The notes under the pieces were generated by a model. It did not search any database, had not been told where the DNA came from, and was given only the letters and a program-made list of their open reading frames with translations. Of a DNA stretch of 64,000 nucleotides, positions 1 to 8,180 are shown piece by piece. How positions within the stretch are numbered: position 1 is the stretch's first letter; each line of letters starts with the position of its first letter. This stretch comes from Paenibacillus lemnae. GTDB lineage: Bacteria; Bacillota; Bacilli; Paenibacillales; Paenibacillaceae. The position numbers were made by a program, and so were the translations under genes. The stretch lies in NCBI RefSeq assembly GCF_012933385.1, contig NZ_JABBPN010000014.1, positions 55,501-119,500 on the forward strand. The letters run 5' to 3'.

Positions 1-4
1 CATC

Positions 5-1621
5 ATGAAATCAGTCACAGAGCAGCATAGCATTTGTATCATTGATGATATTCCAGCCGTCGTACGCGGCCTGTCCACCCGTATACCCTGGGAGGAGTAC
101 GGAATTCGTGTCGCAGCGACAGCCTCAAATGGTGAAGAAGGACTGCAGATGATACGTGAAATGAAACCGGACATCGTATTGACGGACATACGGATGCCTT
201 TCATGGATGGATTGGAAATGATGAAGACTGTACTTCAGGAGCAGCCCCAAATGAAGTTGATTCTCTTGACCGGTTTTTCGGATTTCAGCCACGCCCAGGA
301 AGCGATTAAGCTGGGAGCTCTTGAATTGATTATGAAGCCCTTCACGAAGGATCAGGTTCTGGAATCTGTTTTGAAAGCTAAAAAAATGCTGGAACGGGAA
401 CAAAATGACCAGGAGCAAAAGTACCGACTTGAACGGCAGCTGCGGGAAAGCCTGCCCTTTCTGAGACAGGAGCATATGAAACTTCTCGTCCGGTATGGAT
501 CTGCACCCAATCATCAGCAGAAACCATGGGATTTCTACGGCATTGATATGGAGCGCCGCGGTTTTTGTGTGATGACAGCCGAAATTGATTTTTTTGACGA
601 AAAAACTTCGAAACGCTCTGTTCACGAGGTGGAGCTGATTCGGTTTGCTGTCCAGAATATTTTGGAGGAGACGATCCAGAGCCATACCCACGGCATTGTG
701 TTTCGGGAACATATCCACCAGTACATTATGGTGTTTAATCCGCCGGAGACGCTGGATCGTGAGCAGCTGGCAGAGACCTGCAGAGAGAACGTGAGCCGGT
801 ATTCCTATCAGACCGTTTCAATCGGAATCGGAACTACAGTGGAAAAAGCGGATCAGTTGCCGCTCTCCTATGCGCAGTCCATGTCAGCGCTGGCCCGTAC
901 GTTTATGACCGGAGGGGACAGTGTCTTTTTGTACGCTGATGCATCTGAGGGTAATATTCCGCATTATTCCTATGAGAAAGAAAAAGAGCTGCTGTATTGT
1001 CTCCGTTCAGTCAATCTCGACAAAGCCGTGCAGCAGCTTCAGGAAATATGGACAGACTGGCTGTCTGTGTCTGATCTTCCGGACCCCGGCATGATGAAAA
1101 CGATGTGCCTGGAGATGGGACATTCGATTTTTCGCGTCTTTATGGAAAAGGTCAGCGAGGAGGAAGCGAAGGAACTGAAGAAAATTCTTTCTTCCATGAA
1201 TCTGGCCGTATCCTTTGATGAACTTCGAGAGCAGATCAGTCATTTGTGCCGTCTGGGCTGCCGGATTCTGCAGGCAAAACAGATCAGCGATGCCAAAGCG
1301 GTGGTAGATCAGGCGATCCAATTTATCGACCGTAATCTGCATCGTAACCTTACCATCGCGGATTGTGCGAAGTCGGTGCATTTGAGCCCGAGCTATTTTT
1401 CCAACCTGTTTAAAAAAGAAGCAGGAACTACACTGGCCCAGTATATTATCAGCCGGAAGATGGAGCGTGCCCGCGAATTGGTTCTGGAAGGCATACAGGT
1501 GCAGGATATCGCCGCATCGTTAGGTTACGAAGACAGGCCTTATTTCACGGAGCTGTTCAAGAAACATACAGGACTGACTCCGACGGATTTCCGTGCAAAA
1601 TATAATCTAAATGAAAGTTAG
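5..1621 (+). CDS. AraC-family response regulator (YesN type)
   Basis: Cytoplasmic response regulator expected to be phosphorylated by a sensor kinase and to control a carbohydrate transport gene. Seen: an N-terminal receiver domain (about residues 8-125) with acidic pair D14/D15, phospho-acceptor D61 in LTDIRMPFMDG and conserved K111. A long middle region (about 130-430) follows, then a C-terminal AraC double helix-turn-helix (about 435-535) with the motif SPSYFSNLFKKEAG and a second helix pair ending in GLTPTDFRAKYN. The length, 538 residues, is normal for YesN-type proteins. The ATG lies four bases from the window edge, so its ribosome binding site and the presumed kinase gene are not visible. 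The next gene is a sugar-binding lipoprotein, its likely target. Confidence 0.93.
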   Translation: MKSVTEQHSICIIDDIPAVVRGLSTRIPWEEYGIRVAATASNGEEGLQMIREMKPDIVLTDIRMPFMDGLEMMKTVLQEQPQMKLILLTGFSDFSHAQEAIKLGALELIMKPFTKDQVLESVLKAKKMLEREQNDQEQKYRLERQLRESLPFLRQEHMKLLVRYGSAPNHQQKPWDFYGIDMERRGFCVMTAEIDFFDEKTSKRSVHEVELIRFAVQNILEETIQSHTHGIVFREHIHQYIMVFNPPETLDREQLAETCRENVSRYSYQTVSIGIGTTVEKADQLPLSYAQSMSALARTFMTGGDSVFLYADASEGNIPHYSYEKEKELLYCLRSVNLDKAVQQLQEIWTDWLSVSDLPDPGMMKTMCLEMGHSIFRVFMEKVSEEEAKELKKILSSMNLAVSFDELREQISHLCRLGCRILQAKQISDAKAVVDQAIQFIDRNLHRNLTIADCAKSVHLSPSYFSNLFKKEAGTTLAQYIISRKMERARELVLEGIQVQDIAASLGYEDRPYFTELFKKHTGLTPTDFRAKYNLNES

Positions 1622-1701
1622 GCAGCATAGTTGTTTCCTCTCCCTTCCACAGTTATTTTCTCCTTCACTACATGCTGGAAGGGTCTTTTATAATGACCTT
1701 A

Positions 1702-1715
1702 AGAAAGCGATTACA
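1702..1715 (+). promoter_or_regulatory. cre-like catabolite repression site before the sugar-binding lipoprotein
   Basis: AGAAAGCGATTACA matches the CcpA cre consensus TGWAANCGNTNWCA at every defined position but the first. It lies just downstream of a TATAAT at 1689-1694 (a poor -35, TTCACT, sits near 1664) and upstream of the AGGAGG of the gene at 1733, so bound CcpA would block transcription. Consensus match only. Confidence 0.6.
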
Positions 1716-1732
1716 AAACAGGAGGGACATCG

Positions 1733-3115
1733 ATGAAAAAGAACAAATGGCTTCATACGAGCATGGCACTCATTCTGGCGGCAGCACTCACAGCCTGCTC
1801 TTCCTCAGGAGCAGTAGAGAACGAGACAAGTGCAGAAAGCACGGATGGAACAACCAAGCTGGTGTATTGGACAATGGATCGTCATGATGCGGGTTATATA
1901 GAGGACAAAATCAAAGAATACGAATCGTTGAATCCCGGGATTGACATTGAGATGAAGGTCATGGCCGAGAATTACGCGCAGTCGGTGGATATCGCTTTTT
2001 CCAGCAAACAGGCGCCTGACATTCTTAAAGTGACCTCGCTGCCCACATGGGTGAAAAAAGGGTATGTTGAACCCTTTGATGATCATATGAGCGACGAGAT
2101 GAAGGAAAGATTCAAGGACCTGATCATTGAAGAGAAAAATATGATCGATGGTAAAGTATATTCGCTGCCGAACACCGGACAGTTTTGGCGTCTGATATAT
2201 AATGTGGATCTCTTTGAAAAAGCAGGCATTCAGGAGCCGCCGGCTACGCTGGATGAAATGGTGGCCGCAGCCAAAAAAATAACTGAAGTCGGCAAGGAAA
2301 GCGGAGCTTATGGCTTTGCAGGTAATTTCAAGAGTCCAAGCGGTTTTGAGCGTGTCGCTTATCCAACAACAACATTAGGAAAAGGTATGGTTTCCGAAGG
2401 ATATAACTTTAAGACCGGACAATTTGATTTCACAGTTTATAAAGATGTCGCGGTCGCGCTGCGTCAAATCAGAGAAGACGGCAGTATGCTTCCGGGCTCG
2501 GAATCCCTTGATGTGGATCCGCTTCGTGCCCAGTTTGCACAAGGCAAAATCGGCATGTATTTCAACCACTCCGTGGAGCCGAGTGTGTTCAAGTCCCAGT
2601 TTCCTACAGAAGTTCGCTGGGCCGCTGCCATGCCTCCTACAGTGGATGGTGAGCGAAACGGAGCAGCAGAAGTCATTTCGGGAACCTATCTGGCACTAAG
2701 CAAAAATTCTGAGCACAAAGAAGAGGCCTGGAAATTTATCGAATGGATGTACAGTGATGAGGTTCAAGTGGCCTACCAGGAAGCAGGTAACGGCGTTTCC
2801 GTTATCCCTTCGGTTGCTGCGAAAGCTGGAGCACCCGACATTGCGGGAATTGAGTATTTCCTGCCGACTAATGAGGACGCCATTTATCCGGCGAATCCTA
2901 CAGGTGTAACAGAAGGACGCGTAGAGGGCGTTAAAAAAGGTGATATCTTCAACAAGTTTATTTTTAGCGGTGGAGATTTGGATAAAGATCTGGCAGATTT
3001 GAATGCACGTTATAATGCTGCACTCGAAAAAGCCAGAGCAGCCGGCGACACCAATGTCCAGCCGATGCCGGACTTTAACCCGGGTGATTTGAAGGGCACG
3101 CTTGTTAAAGAATAA
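1733..3115 (+). CDS. ABC transporter sugar-binding lipoprotein
   Basis: Extracytoplasmic solute-binding protein of the family-1 (maltose/multiple sugar) type, 460 residues. It has a lysine-rich N-terminus, a hydrophobic signal segment and a lipobox LTAC followed by SSSG, so it should be lipid-anchored outside the membrane. The mature region has typical family motifs (VYWTMDRHD start, YSLPNTGQFWRLIYNVDLFEKAG, EEAWKFIEWMYS; each a short separate block). The start is the ATG 6 nt after AGGAGGGACATCG. A strong terminator follows immediately, so no permease genes are co-transcribed downstream. The permeases must lie upstream of the window or elsewhere. Regulation by the preceding response regulator and by CcpA is inferred. 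Confidence 0.92.
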   Translation: MKKNKWLHTSMALILAAALTACSSSGAVENETSAESTDGTTKLVYWTMDRHDAGYIEDKIKEYESLNPGIDIEMKVMAENYAQSVDIAFSSKQAPDILKVTSLPTWVKKGYVEPFDDHMSDEMKERFKDLIIEEKNMIDGKVYSLPNTGQFWRLIYNVDLFEKAGIQEPPATLDEMVAAAKKITEVGKESGAYGFAGNFKSPSGFERVAYPTTTLGKGMVSEGYNFKTGQFDFTVYKDVAVALRQIREDGSMLPGSESLDVDPLRAQFAQGKIGMYFNHSVEPSVFKSQFPTEVRWAAAMPPTVDGERNGAAEVISGTYLALSKNSEHKEEAWKFIEWMYSDEVQVAYQEAGNGVSVIPSVAAKAGAPDIAGIEYFLPTNEDAIYPANPTGVTEGRVEGVKKGDIFNKFIFSGGDLDKDLADLNARYNAALEKARAAGDTNVQPMPDFNPGDLKGTLVKE

Positions 3116-3127
3116 CTGAATAAAAAT

Positions 3128-3168
3128 GCCGTCCTACATGATTTTGAATCTTAGGGCGGCTCTTTTTT
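3128..3168 (+). terminator. Rho-independent terminator of the binding-protein gene
   Basis: GCCGTCCTA pairs (one G-U) with TTAGGGCGGC across a short loop, followed by CTCTTTTTTTG. It begins 12 nt after the stop codon. Confidence 0.85.
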
Positions 3169-3276
3169 TGTTGAAGATGTTGGGTATCATTATCGTTTTT
3201 CCTGGATTATTTGGAGGTTTATGGTATCCTTTAATAACTAGATTAGCTTAATTTTCAGAAGGGAGGGAAAGAGGAC

Positions 3277-3609
3277 ATCCAAATCTTCAATAAAGATGCT
3301 GATAAAAGATCACTTTTTGTAAAGAGATGGTCTGCTCAAAGAGAAAAAGGAAAGACAAAATATATCATCACAAGAGGAATCCTTGCCGGTTCTATATTGT
3401 TTACTGTTTGGCTGGTGGTATCGATCATTGAAATCCGGGCTTCAGAGTTTAAAACCGCTTTATACATCAGTGATCCGGAACGTATCTTAAGATCTTGTCT
3501 GATCTGGTTTGCTTGCTTTATGGCACAAGGTTTTGTTCTCTCAGGCAGCAGATGGAAAAATAATGAGAACCGGTTTGTAGAATATCAGGACAGGGAGAGT
3601 CTTTTATGA
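3277..3609 (+). CDS. Small membrane protein, unknown function, apparent ATC start
   Basis: Not recognised. The frame is open from the TAG at 3244-3246 and encodes about 110 residues: a charged N-terminal stretch, a hydrophobic segment around GILAGSILFTVWLVVSIIEI, a second one around LIWFACFMAQGFVLSG, and a polar tail. The first ATG/GTG/TTG in frame is the TTG at 3397, inside the first membrane segment, which is an unlikely start. A good ribosome binding site (GAAGGGAGGG, 3258-3267) sits about 9 nt before an in-frame ATC at 3277, so ATC may be the initiation codon, or the ATG was lost by mutation. The stop overlaps the ATG of the acetyltransferase gene (ATGA), indicating translational coupling. 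Confidence 0.55.
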   Translation: MQIFNKDADKRSLFVKRWSAQREKGKTKYIITRGILAGSILFTVWLVVSIIEIRASEFKTALYISDPERILRSCLIWFACFMAQGFVLSGSRWKNNENRFVEYQDRESLL

Positions 3610-4055
3610 AGGTTAAGCAGTATCAGCAAATGGATTTAATGGAGTGCGTGAATGTCTTTATGCAGGTTTGTAATCAAGAGCCCTGGAATGACAGCTGGAT
3701 AGAGAGTACCGCTGAACGCTACTTAAAGGATATAACCTTAACTCCGGGTTTTCTTGGAATTACTATCATTCAGAATGAAACGATCGTGGGTTTTGTATTC
3801 GGTGTGATCAGACATTGGTGGAGCGGCGACGAATTCTTTATCCACGAAATGTGCGTCCGTTCTGACCTGCAGAACTCCGGGATTGGTTCCATATTGCTGC
3901 AAACTTTGGAAGAAGAACTGATTAACGCGAAGGTGGGCAATATCACACTGCTTACAGATAGAAACATCCCCGCAGAAACCTTTTATAAGAAGTTCGGATT
4001 CTCAGCCGTGGAACGATTAGTATTTTTGAATAAGAACCTGGATTATAACAGATGA
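3606..4055 (+). CDS. GNAT-family N-acetyltransferase
   Basis: Single-domain cytoplasmic acetyltransferase of 149 residues; substrate unknown. The acetyl-CoA binding core is visible: the strand EFFIHEMCVRSDLQNSGIGS containing the Q/RxxGxG/A-type pyrophosphate loop (QNSGIGS), followed by ETFYKKFGFSAVERLVFLNK, the usual C-terminal tyrosine/phenylalanine turn. The start codon overlaps the stop of the preceding membrane protein by four bases, so the two are probably translated as a pair. The upstream stop region carries GGACAGGGAG as a weak ribosome binding site. Confidence 0.85.
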   Translation: MKVKQYQQMDLMECVNVFMQVCNQEPWNDSWIESTAERYLKDITLTPGFLGITIIQNETIVGFVFGVIRHWWSGDEFFIHEMCVRSDLQNSGIGSILLQTLEEELINAKVGNITLLTDRNIPAETFYKKFGFSAVERLVFLNKNLDYNR

Positions 4056-4097
4056 GCATAGGCCGGACTAAGCAGGTATGAAAAGAGGAATGAAGCT

Positions 4098-4700
4098 ATG
4101 AAGAATTATAGAATGTTGTCTGTTTTAGTGCTGTCTGTATCACTCATATCCGCCTGCAGTAGTTCTAATGAATCTGTGGTAACGAGTAAAAAAATTGCGG
4201 ACTCATCTCCTTTATCATCTTCTGAAATATCAACCAAACATGTCTCCGATCCCCCAACGTTTACAGAGCCTAGTTCTGCTGAATGGGTTGAGTACAGCCG
4301 TGCGGTCAGAGAGTATTTTTACTATCGGAGTCAAGCTGTTCTTCATGATGATATGGAACTGTTGATGAACAGATACCCTGATTTGCGAGAAGGTGAAATT
4401 GCTGATCGGGGAATCAATATGTACAAAAATCTAACCCATCATCCTTCTTCTGATCAATTGATTCATGTTAATTTTGATATCGAAGACCGGAATCGAATTG
4501 GAGTGCATCACGCGGAGAATGGTGAAATCATTTTACAAGTACACGGTATGATCGAATATGTTCACAAGGATTTTGAAACCTCCGGCAGTGAATTACTGAT
4601 CAATCTCTATCTGAAAAAAGAGGGCGATGACTGGACTGTGACAAAGACCGATGAATATCTCGATGCCGAATATAAAGAGTGGGTCACATCCCAGAATTAA
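4098..4700 (+). CDS. Lipoprotein of unknown function
   Basis: Two hundred residues beginning with a signal peptide and a lipobox (SLISAC, then SSSNES), so a membrane-anchored surface lipoprotein is expected. A serine-rich linker (about residues 25-60) precedes a compact domain with mixed charged residues. No enzymatic motif is recognised. The start ATG follows GAGGAATGAAGCT. The gene lies 42 nt after the acetyltransferase gene in the same orientation and is followed by a strong terminator, so it may share that transcript. Confidence 0.75.
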   Translation: MKNYRMLSVLVLSVSLISACSSSNESVVTSKKIADSSPLSSSEISTKHVSDPPTFTEPSSAEWVEYSRAVREYFYYRSQAVLHDDMELLMNRYPDLREGEIADRGINMYKNLTHHPSSDQLIHVNFDIEDRNRIGVHHAENGEIILQVHGMIEYVHKDFETSGSELLINLYLKKEGDDWTVTKTDEYLDAEYKEWVTSQN

Positions 4701-4732
4701 TGTTTGAAGGGTTACAACCATTTAAACGAATT

Positions 4733-4768
4733 TAAACCGCAAAAGACTCGGTTCTTTTGCGGTTTTTA
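4733..4768 (+). terminator. Rho-independent terminator
   Basis: AACCGCAAAAGA (4735-4746) pairs perfectly with TCTTTTGCGGTT (4753-4764), then TTT. It ends the lipoprotein transcript. Confidence 0.85.
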
Positions 4769-4968
4769 ATTTGTGTAATGCTAGCAGCCAACGAGCCGAC
4801 GTATTTGGAAAAGAGAGAACACCATTTTTAACAGCAGCGCTTTATTTAATTGCTAAAATATGATATAAAAACAGATGATGAAAAATTCATAATAGAAAGA
4901 ACAATCATTGGAATAAGCCAGCAGGCCCAACAGGACTTTGATTTTACAAAACCGTATACAGGAAAAAG

Positions 4969-5012
4969 AACAGGCCCAGCTTGCTCTGAAGAGCAGTGCT
5001 GGGCCTGTTTTT
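4969..5012. terminator. Bidirectional terminator insulating the carotenoid operon
   Basis: AACAGGCCCAGC (4969-4980) pairs with GCTGGGCCTGTT, with a further inner stem GCTCT/AGAGC. A T-run follows on the + strand and an A-rich run precedes it (a T-run on the - strand). No gene in the window obviously needs it on the + strand, since the lipoprotein is already terminated at 4733-4768. It lies 19 nt before the operon's palindromic promoter. From 4770 to 4968 nothing else is supported. Confidence 0.75.
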
Positions 5013-5030
5013 GATTCCGAAATCTGCTGG

Positions 5031-5069
5031 TTTACAAACATTATACATATGATGTATAATGTTTGTAAA
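5031..5069. promoter_or_regulatory. Perfect inverted repeat containing the carotenoid operon promoter
   Basis: Arms TTTACAAACATTATACAT (5031-5048) and ATGTATAATGTTTGTAAA (5052-5069) are perfect complements around a 3-nt spacer. The + strand contains TTTACA (5031-5036) and TATAAT (5055-5060) separated by 18 bp, a plausible sigma-A promoter. By symmetry the - strand has the same pair. The arrangement suggests a dimeric repressor that covers the whole promoter. The regulator is not encoded nearby. Confidence 0.75.
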
Positions 5070-5133
5070 TTTACCGTTGAGTTAATTATATACGATTATA
5101 GTGTGGATGAACAGCTGAAGGGTGGATGGGTAT

Positions 5134-6678
5134 ATGACTTCAAAGAGAACGGCGGCCGTCATTGGTGCTGGTCCTGGTGGTTTGGCAGCTGCCATGCTGC
5201 TGGCAGGAGGCGGTTATGATGTGTCCGTGTTCGAGAAACAACCGTACATTGGAGGCAGAACATCCCGACTGGAATTCGATGGTTTTAAGTTCGATCGGGG
5301 CGCGACTTTCTTAATGATGCCTGAGCTGCTGGAAGAGCTTTTTGATGCAGTAGGACGCTCGCTGCACGATTATGTAGATTTGAAAGAACTGGATCCACTG
5401 TATCAGCTGAGATTCGGTGAACTGAAACTGGAAGCGACAAGAAACCGGGACCTGATGAAGGAACGTATTGAACACCTGTTTCCAGGTAATGGAGAAGGTT
5501 ATACGAGGTTTATGCAGGAAGAAAAGGTTAAATTTGACCGCATATCCCCCCTGCTGAAACGGCCCATTTCGAAATTAACGGATTATATTCGTACCGATGT
5601 TATAAAAGCAATACCCAAACTGAATGCCATGGACACGGTATATGGCAGATTATCGAAATATTATAGTGATGAAAGATTGAAGTTTGCGTTTACGTTTCAA
5701 GCAAAATATTTGGGTATGTCTCCATGGGAATGTCCGGGAACCTTTTCGATTTTGTCATATTTGGAACATGAGTACGGATTATTTCACCCCGTCGGTGGTG
5801 TGAATGCCGTATGTGAAGCTATGGTTAAAGTGATACAGGAGTTGGGCGGATCTGTACATTTGTCCTGTGGGGTCGATCAGGTGTTAACCCGGCATGGTAA
5901 GACAACAGGCGTTCTCTTGGAGAGTGGGGAGAAGGTGGAGAGCGATCACGTTGTGATCAATGCGGATTTTGCCACAGCCGTTAACCATCTCTTTGAACCA
6001 GGGCAGTTGAAAAAGTATACTCCTGAACGTGTCGCAGCCAAGAAATACTCCTGTTCAACCTATATGCTTTATCTGGGCGTCGAGGGGAGTGTGAATCTGC
6101 CGCATCATACGGTCATCTTCTCTGATGATTACAAGAAAAACGTGGATGAAATCACGAAACAAGGTGTGCTGTCCAAAGACCCATCCATTTACGTGCACAA
6201 CCCATCTGCGCTGGATACTTCTATGGCTCCTGAAGGCAAGAGTGGATTATATGTCTTGATGCCAGTTCCAAATTTGCAGGGAGAGACAGACTGGCCGGCA
6301 CAGCAGCAGCAAATTCGTGAAGACGTTATACGGCGACTGGAACAGGAACCTGAAATGAAAAATCTGTCATCCAGAATTGTATCCGAGCAGATGATTACGC
6401 CTCAGGATTGGCAGGACCGATTCCATGTTTATCGTGGCGCAACGTTTAATCTCTCCCATTCACTGGATCAGATGATGCACCTGAGACCGCATAACCGTTT
6501 TGAAGAATTGGATCATTGCTGGCTCGTAGGAGGAGGGACACATCCGGGCAGTGGGCTGCCGACGATTTGGGAATCCGCACGGATCAGTGTCAAGCTGTTG
6601 ATGGATCAAGATAAGAAAGAAGGCGTTCATGTATCACCCCGTTATGCAGCAGTACAGGAGGTGCCGCTATGGAAGTAG
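5134..6678 (+). CDS. crtN: Carotenoid desaturase, CrtN-like (first of three CrtN/CrtP-type enzymes)
   Basis: FAD-dependent desaturase of the CrtI/CrtN family, about 514 residues, expected to introduce conjugated double bonds into the C30 precursor diapophytoene at the membrane. Seen: an N-terminal dinucleotide-binding motif AVIGAGPGGLAAAMLL, then EKQPYIGGR, and the C-terminal flavin motif GGGTHPGSGLPT. The middle resembles staphylococcal CrtN as I recall it (HHTVIFSDDYKKNVDEI, DPSIYVHNPSALD, APEGKSGLYVLMPVP). Start: GTG at 5122 is also in frame, but ATG 5134 lies 8 nt after GGTGG and is preferred. It opens the operon and overlaps the next gene by 10 nt. The exact substrate, diapophytoene or a partly desaturated form, cannot be told from sequence. 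Confidence 0.85.
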   Translation: MTSKRTAAVIGAGPGGLAAAMLLAGGGYDVSVFEKQPYIGGRTSRLEFDGFKFDRGATFLMMPELLEELFDAVGRSLHDYVDLKELDPLYQLRFGELKLEATRNRDLMKERIEHLFPGNGEGYTRFMQEEKVKFDRISPLLKRPISKLTDYIRTDVIKAIPKLNAMDTVYGRLSKYYSDERLKFAFTFQAKYLGMSPWECPGTFSILSYLEHEYGLFHPVGGVNAVCEAMVKVIQELGGSVHLSCGVDQVLTRHGKTTGVLLESGEKVESDHVVINADFATAVNHLFEPGQLKKYTPERVAAKKYSCSTYMLYLGVEGSVNLPHHTVIFSDDYKKNVDEITKQGVLSKDPSIYVHNPSALDTSMAPEGKSGLYVLMPVPNLQGETDWPAQQQQIREDVIRRLEQEPEMKNLSSRIVSEQMITPQDWQDRFHVYRGATFNLSHSLDQMMHLRPHNRFEELDHCWLVGGGTHPGSGLPTIWESARISVKLLMDQDKKEGVHVSPRYAAVQEVPLWK

Positions 6679-8180
6679 GCATTATTGGCGCCGGAATCGG
6701 CGGGTTGACGACAGCTTTGCTTCTGAGCAGCCGCGGCTTTGAAGTGACGGTATACGAGAAAGAGAAAGAACTGGGCGGCAGACTCGCTTACCAGCGGGAC
6801 GAAAGTGGAAGATTTGCCATAGACAAAGGACCTACCATTGTTCTATTGCCAGATATGCTGCTTGATATTTTAGAAGAAGGTGGAATGGATACATCGCTGC
6901 TTCCCCTGATGGAATGTGATCCTTTGTATGCCATTCACTATGCAGATGGAACGGTATTTCAGAAACATCGCGATCAGGAAAAGCAGCTGAAAGAACTCGA
7001 TCGTGTATTTCCGGGCGAGAGATCAGGATACTTGAAATATATGATGGATATGGAGATTGCTTTTAATTCTGGTGTCAGCGCATTTTTAAGCCGTCCTTTT
7101 TTTCGCAAAAGCCAGTTTTATACCTGGAATAATATGAAACTGCTGCTGCAGATGAAAGCATATAAAAGTGTGAGGAAGTTAGCTGCAGATTACTTCCGTG
7201 ACGAACGCCTTCAGGATGCATTCTCTTTGCAAACTTTATACATCGGAGGGGCGCCGTTTAGTGCACCGGCCCTGTATACACTCATTCCATATGCAGAGCA
7301 TGCTTTCGGCGTTTGGTATCTTCGTGGAGGATATGCAGGACTGGTTCAAACGATCCGCGAGGTTTTGGAGCAACGGGGAGTCACATTCGTTACTGGATGC
7401 AAGGCAGATCACCTGTTGATCGAACATGGAAGCTGTATCGGTTTTGTATCAGACCAACAGGAGTACCGGCATGATTCCATCATATTTAACGGGGATTTTC
7501 CTCATCTGGCGGGAATGATTCCTCAAACGAAGCGGAATGCAGGATCGGTGAAGCTGCCATCGCCTAAAACCCTGCAAAAAGAATACGAGCCATCATCCGG
7601 CTGTTTCTTGATCTATCTGGGTCTAAACAAGCGGTATGAGGATGTGAATATCCATCAATTTTTCCTTCCTGCATCATTGCAAAACGGACTGCGTCAGCTG
7701 TTTGTGGATAAACAGATCCCTAATGAGCCTTCTTTCTACACGTTTTATCCAACAGCACTCGATGACACGGCGGCCTGTGAGGGTGAAAGCGTCATGTATA
7801 TTTTGGTCCCCGTACCTCCGGCAGGTCACATCGCGTGGGATGAACTTAAGGATGAGTTTGCTCAGCGTATTCTGGATGAAGCAGAGCAGCGAGGCTTTCC
7901 GGATCTGCAAGAATCCATTCTCTGGATGGATATTCGGACCCCGGATGATGCGGAACAAGAAGGCATGTACCGCGGCGGCAGCTTCGGTATTGCACCGAGT
8001 CTGAAGCAGTCTGCGATTTTCCGGCCTCAAATTGTACCTTTCCCATCCATCATGAACTTATATAGTGTGGGAGCCTCAGTACATCCTGGCGGAGGCATTC
8101 CAATCGTGATGCAGGGGGCACGCCTGCTCGCGGATCATCTAACAAAGGAGAGGGTTGCATGCACACAACAAACTGTCTAG
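6669..8180 (+). CDS. Second CrtN-type carotenoid desaturase/oxidase
   Basis: Paralogue of the preceding enzyme, 503 residues. FAD motif GIIGAGIGGLTTALLL at the N-terminus, FAIDKGPTIVLLPDMLLDIL, a central SLQTLYIGGAPFSAPALYTL block typical of diapophytoene desaturases, and a C-terminal GASVHPGGGIPIVMQGARLL. Start ATG is 6 nt after AGGAGG, inside the end of the first gene. It may share the desaturation steps with the first enzyme or oxidise a terminal methyl group. Sequence alone does not decide. It overlaps crtM by 22 nt, so translation is coupled. Confidence 0.82.
   Translation: MEVGIIGAGIGGLTTALLLSSRGFEVTVYEKEKELGGRLAYQRDESGRFAIDKGPTIVLLPDMLLDILEEGGMDTSLLPLMECDPLYAIHYADGTVFQKHRDQEKQLKELDRVFPGERSGYLKYMMDMEIAFNSGVSAFLSRPFFRKSQFYTWNNMKLLLQMKAYKSVRKLAADYFRDERLQDAFSLQTLYIGGAPFSAPALYTLIPYAEHAFGVWYLRGGYAGLVQTIREVLEQRGVTFVTGCKADHLLIEHGSCIGFVSDQQEYRHDSIIFNGDFPHLAGMIPQTKRNAGSVKLPSPKTLQKEYEPSSGCFLIYLGLNKRYEDVNIHQFFLPASLQNGLRQLFVDKQIPNEPSFYTFYPTALDDTAACEGESVMYILVPVPPAGHIAWDELKDEFAQRILDEAEQRGFPDLQESILWMDIRTPDDAEQEGMYRGGSFGIAPSLKQSAIFRPQIVPFPSIMNLYSVGASVHPGGGIPIVMQGARLLADHLTKERVACTQQTV

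Noticed and set aside
4853..5041. 62-codon - strand frame before the carotenoid operon
   Set aside because: It runs through the terminator hairpin at 4969-5012 and has no ribosome binding site.
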